Assembly: GCA_018991295.1 (NCBI GenBank)
Contig: JAGKSZ010000076.1
Span: 1-8,233, forward strand
Origin: Porphyrobacter sp.
GTDB taxonomy: Bacteria; Pseudomonadota; Alphaproteobacteria; Sphingomonadales; Sphingomonadaceae
Direction of reading: 5' to 3'
DNA: 8,233 bases
Below the pieces are notes generated by a model that did no database searches, had not been told where the DNA came from, and worked only from the letters and a program-made list of their open reading frames with translations. Of this stretch, positions 6,843-8,233 are shown one piece after another. Position 1 is the first letter of the stretch. Each line of letters opens with the position of its first letter. A program made the translations under genes and the position numbers.

Positions 6843-7313
6843 TCAGCCCTGCGCCAGCCGCATCGCCCGCTCCCGCAGGGACGCCAGCAGACGGCGCAGC
6901 AAGGCTTCCTCCTGCGCGCCCAGACCTTCGATCAGATCGGCCTCGGTCGCCCGGGCGAGCGGCATGACCTCGGCATGGATCGCCCGGCCCTCTGCCGTCA
7001 GCGCCAGCAGGTGCGAACGCCCGTCGCCCGGATTGGGCACGCGGCCAATCAGCCCGCGATCCTCCAGCACCCGGACTGCACGGTTGACCGCAACCTTGTC
7101 CATCACCGTCGCCTCGGTCAGATCGCGCTGGGTCAGCCCGCCCCCATGGGCATCGGCATCGCCCAGCACCGCCATCACCCGCCATTCGGGGATCTTCAGC
7201 CCGAACCGCTTGCGATAGCGTTCAGCAATCAGGCTGCTGACCGCGTTGGAGGTGACCGAAAGCTGATAGGGCAGAAAGCCTGCAAGGTCCCCGCCCCGCT
7301 CATCGTCATTCAT
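6843..7313 (-). CDS. MarR-family transcriptional regulator
   Basis: This is a 156-residue winged-helix DNA-binding protein of the MarR family. Such proteins usually act as dimeric repressors released by small ligands. A first helical region (about 12-36) would contribute to dimerisation. The winged helix spans about 42-107: LTQRDLTEATVMDKVAVNRAVRVLEDRGLI (60-89) contains the recognition helix, and the wing holds DGRSHLLALT (97-106), matching the DxRxxxLxLT MarR signature. A C-terminal helical region (about 108-153) completes the dimer interface. Length is normal for the family. The ATG at 7313 overlaps the TGA of the upstream crotonase gene by 8 nt and lacks a strong Shine-Dalgarno, suggesting translational coupling. 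By context it may regulate its own operon in response to an acyl-CoA or an aromatic or fatty-acid intermediate. That is inference, and the ligand cannot be read from the sequence. Confidence 0.88.
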   Translation of the reverse strand: MNDDERGGDLAGFLPYQLSVTSNAVSSLIAERYRKRFGLKIPEWRVMAVLGDADAHGGGLTQRDLTEATVMDKVAVNRAVRVLEDRGLIGRVPNPGDGRSHLLALTAEGRAIHAEVMPLARATEADLIEGLGAQEEALLRRLLASLRERAMRLAQG

Positions 7314-8178
7314 AGGGGCGTTCGTCCCACCAGGGGTAGAAATCGGGCATATCGGCGCTGACCTTGCCGGGATACATGGCGCGGCGCTTTTCGAGGAAGC
7401 TGGCTATCCCTTCCTTCGCGTCCGCACCCCGGCTGAGGCGGTAGATGGCGCGGCTGTCGATCTTGTGGGCTTCCATCGGGTGATCGGCGCTGGCCAGCCG
7501 CCACATCATCGCCCGCGTCATGGCGACCGAAATGGCCGAGGTGTTATCGGCAATTTCCCGCGCAAGGGATTGCGCGGCGTGGAGCAGGTCCAGCGGATCG
7601 TGGATCGACCGCACGAGCCCCCCGGCCTTTGCTTCCTCGGCATCGAAGATGCGGCCGGTGTAGCACCATTCAAGGGCCTGGCTGATGCCGACAAGGCGTG
7701 GCAGGAACCAGCTTGATGCCGCTTCGGGCACGATCCCGCGCCGCGCAAACACGAAGCCATATCGTGCGGTGGTGCTGGCAAGGCGGATGTCCATGGCCAG
7801 CTGCATCGTCGCCCCCACGCCCACCGCTACGCCGTTGCAGGCGGAGATCAGCGGCTTCTTCGATTCGAACAGCCGCAAGGTCAGCAGCCCGCCGCCATCG
7901 CGCACCTTGGGGTCGGACAGGTCGGCAACCTCGGTGGGGTCGGAAAACACGTGCCCGCCGCCCTCAGGCGTCAGGTCTGCGCCCGCACAAAAGGCCCGCT
8001 CGCCCGCGCCTGTAAAGATCACGGCGCGCACTTTGTCGTCGGCGTCGATATCGTCCATCGCTGCCATGATTTCCTGCCCCATGGTGCGGGTATAGGCGTT
8101 CATCTTGTCGGGCCGGTTCAGCGTGATGGTGGCGATGCCATCGGCCTTGGTGACGATGATCTGGGTATATTGGGTCAT
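7306..8178 (-). CDS. Crotonase-family enoyl-CoA hydratase/isomerase
   Basis: This 290-residue crotonase acts on acyl-CoA thioesters in the cytoplasm. Visible landmarks are NRPDKMNAY (21-29), the oxyanion-hole segments FCAGADL (63-69) and ACNGVAVGVGA (113-123), DIRLAS (130-135), and FARRGIVPEAASSWFLPRLVG (144-164). By eye alignment to rat mitochondrial hydratase, both catalytic glutamates are replaced (Thr124 and Phe144). Glu152, in PEAASS, falls where peroxisomal enoyl-CoA isomerases carry their catalytic glutamate (PEGCSS-type motif). Isomerase or another crotonase chemistry is therefore as likely as hydration. A Gly/Asp-rich insert (about 71-97) and the DFYPWW tail make it longer than a typical 260-residue hydratase. 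ATG 8178 is preferred because GGAGAGG lies 6 nt upstream; an in-frame ATG at 8226 would add 16 unconserved-looking residues. It is cotranscribed with the overlapping marR-family gene. Confidence 0.88.
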   Translation of the reverse strand: MTQYTQIIVTKADGIATITLNRPDKMNAYTRTMGQEIMAAMDDIDADDKVRAVIFTGAGERAFCAGADLTPEGGGHVFSDPTEVADLSDPKVRDGGGLLTLRLFESKKPLISACNGVAVGVGATMQLAMDIRLASTTARYGFVFARRGIVPEAASSWFLPRLVGISQALEWCYTGRIFDAEEAKAGGLVRSIHDPLDLLHAAQSLAREIADNTSAISVAMTRAMMWRLASADHPMEAHKIDSRAIYRLSRGADAKEGIASFLEKRRAMYPGKVSADMPDFYPWWDERPYE

Positions 8179-8184
8179 GCGATT

Positions 8185-8191
8185 CCTCTCC
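8185..8191 (-). promoter_or_regulatory. Ribosome binding site of the crotonase gene
   Basis: Read on the minus strand, GGAGAGG ends 6 nt before the ATG at 8178. It decides in favour of this start over the ATG at 8226, which has no visible upstream site before the window edge. Confidence 0.6.
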
Positions 8192-8233
8192 CCGGCAGTG
8201 CGCGCCTGCCGCTGTTGGAGACACATGAGACAC

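Noticed and set aside
4852..7185. 777-codon open frame on the minus strand opposite tadB, tadC and part of the marR-family gene
   Set aside because: It spans the terminator region and a gene in another frame, is His/Asp/Gly-rich, and shows no family resemblance. It is a codon-bias shadow.
6813..7361. 182-codon plus-strand frame opposite the MarR-family gene
   Set aside because: The minus-strand frame carries the full MarR winged helix, while this one is Arg/Gln/His-rich with no domain.

Overview
The window reads as chromosomal DNA from a GC-rich alphaproteobacterium, most likely a sphingomonad (Sphingomonadales, Erythrobacter/Novosphingobium-like). This is judged from the sequence style of the Cpa/Tad proteins, the codon use and the crotonase subtype. 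The genus is an inference from memory of these families, not from any search.

Positions 1-6774 (+ strand) are a run of tad/cpa genes for a Flp-type (type IVc, tight-adherence) pilus. They are cpaB (5' end cut by the window edge), cpaC (outer-membrane secretin), cpaD (lipoprotein), cpaE (receiver-like plus ParA/MinD-type domain), tadB and tadC (inner-membrane platform proteins). Most junctions are 3-19 nt with good Shine-Dalgarno sequences, so this looks like one operon. The exception is a 115-nt gap between cpaE and tadB. It holds a strong 14-bp hairpin, a second smaller hairpin and a possible 22-codon leader ORF. The motor ATPase gene cpaF (tadA), which commonly lies at exactly this place, is absent from the window.

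The operon appears to end at a 15-bp perfect inverted repeat (6798-6835), which separates it from a convergent minus-strand pair. That pair is a crotonase-family enoyl-CoA hydratase/isomerase (7306-8178) followed by a MarR-type regulator (6843-7313), whose start overlaps the crotonase stop by 8 nt. The pair is probably a small acyl-CoA metabolism unit unrelated to the pilus.

Functionally, CpaB, CpaC and CpaD would build the outer-membrane and periplasmic channel. TadB and TadC form the inner-membrane assembly platform, and CpaE would position the machine. The motor CpaF, the Flp pilin, the prepilin peptidase and the TadE/G-like minor pilins must be encoded outside the window if the system works. 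No RNA genes, CRISPR arrays, insertion sequences or prophage pieces were seen, and no gene-free stretch exceeds 115 nt. I found no clearly undescribed system. The most interesting points are the missing cpaF with a structured gap in its place, the doubly altered P-loop of CpaE, and the isomerase-like active site of the crotonase.
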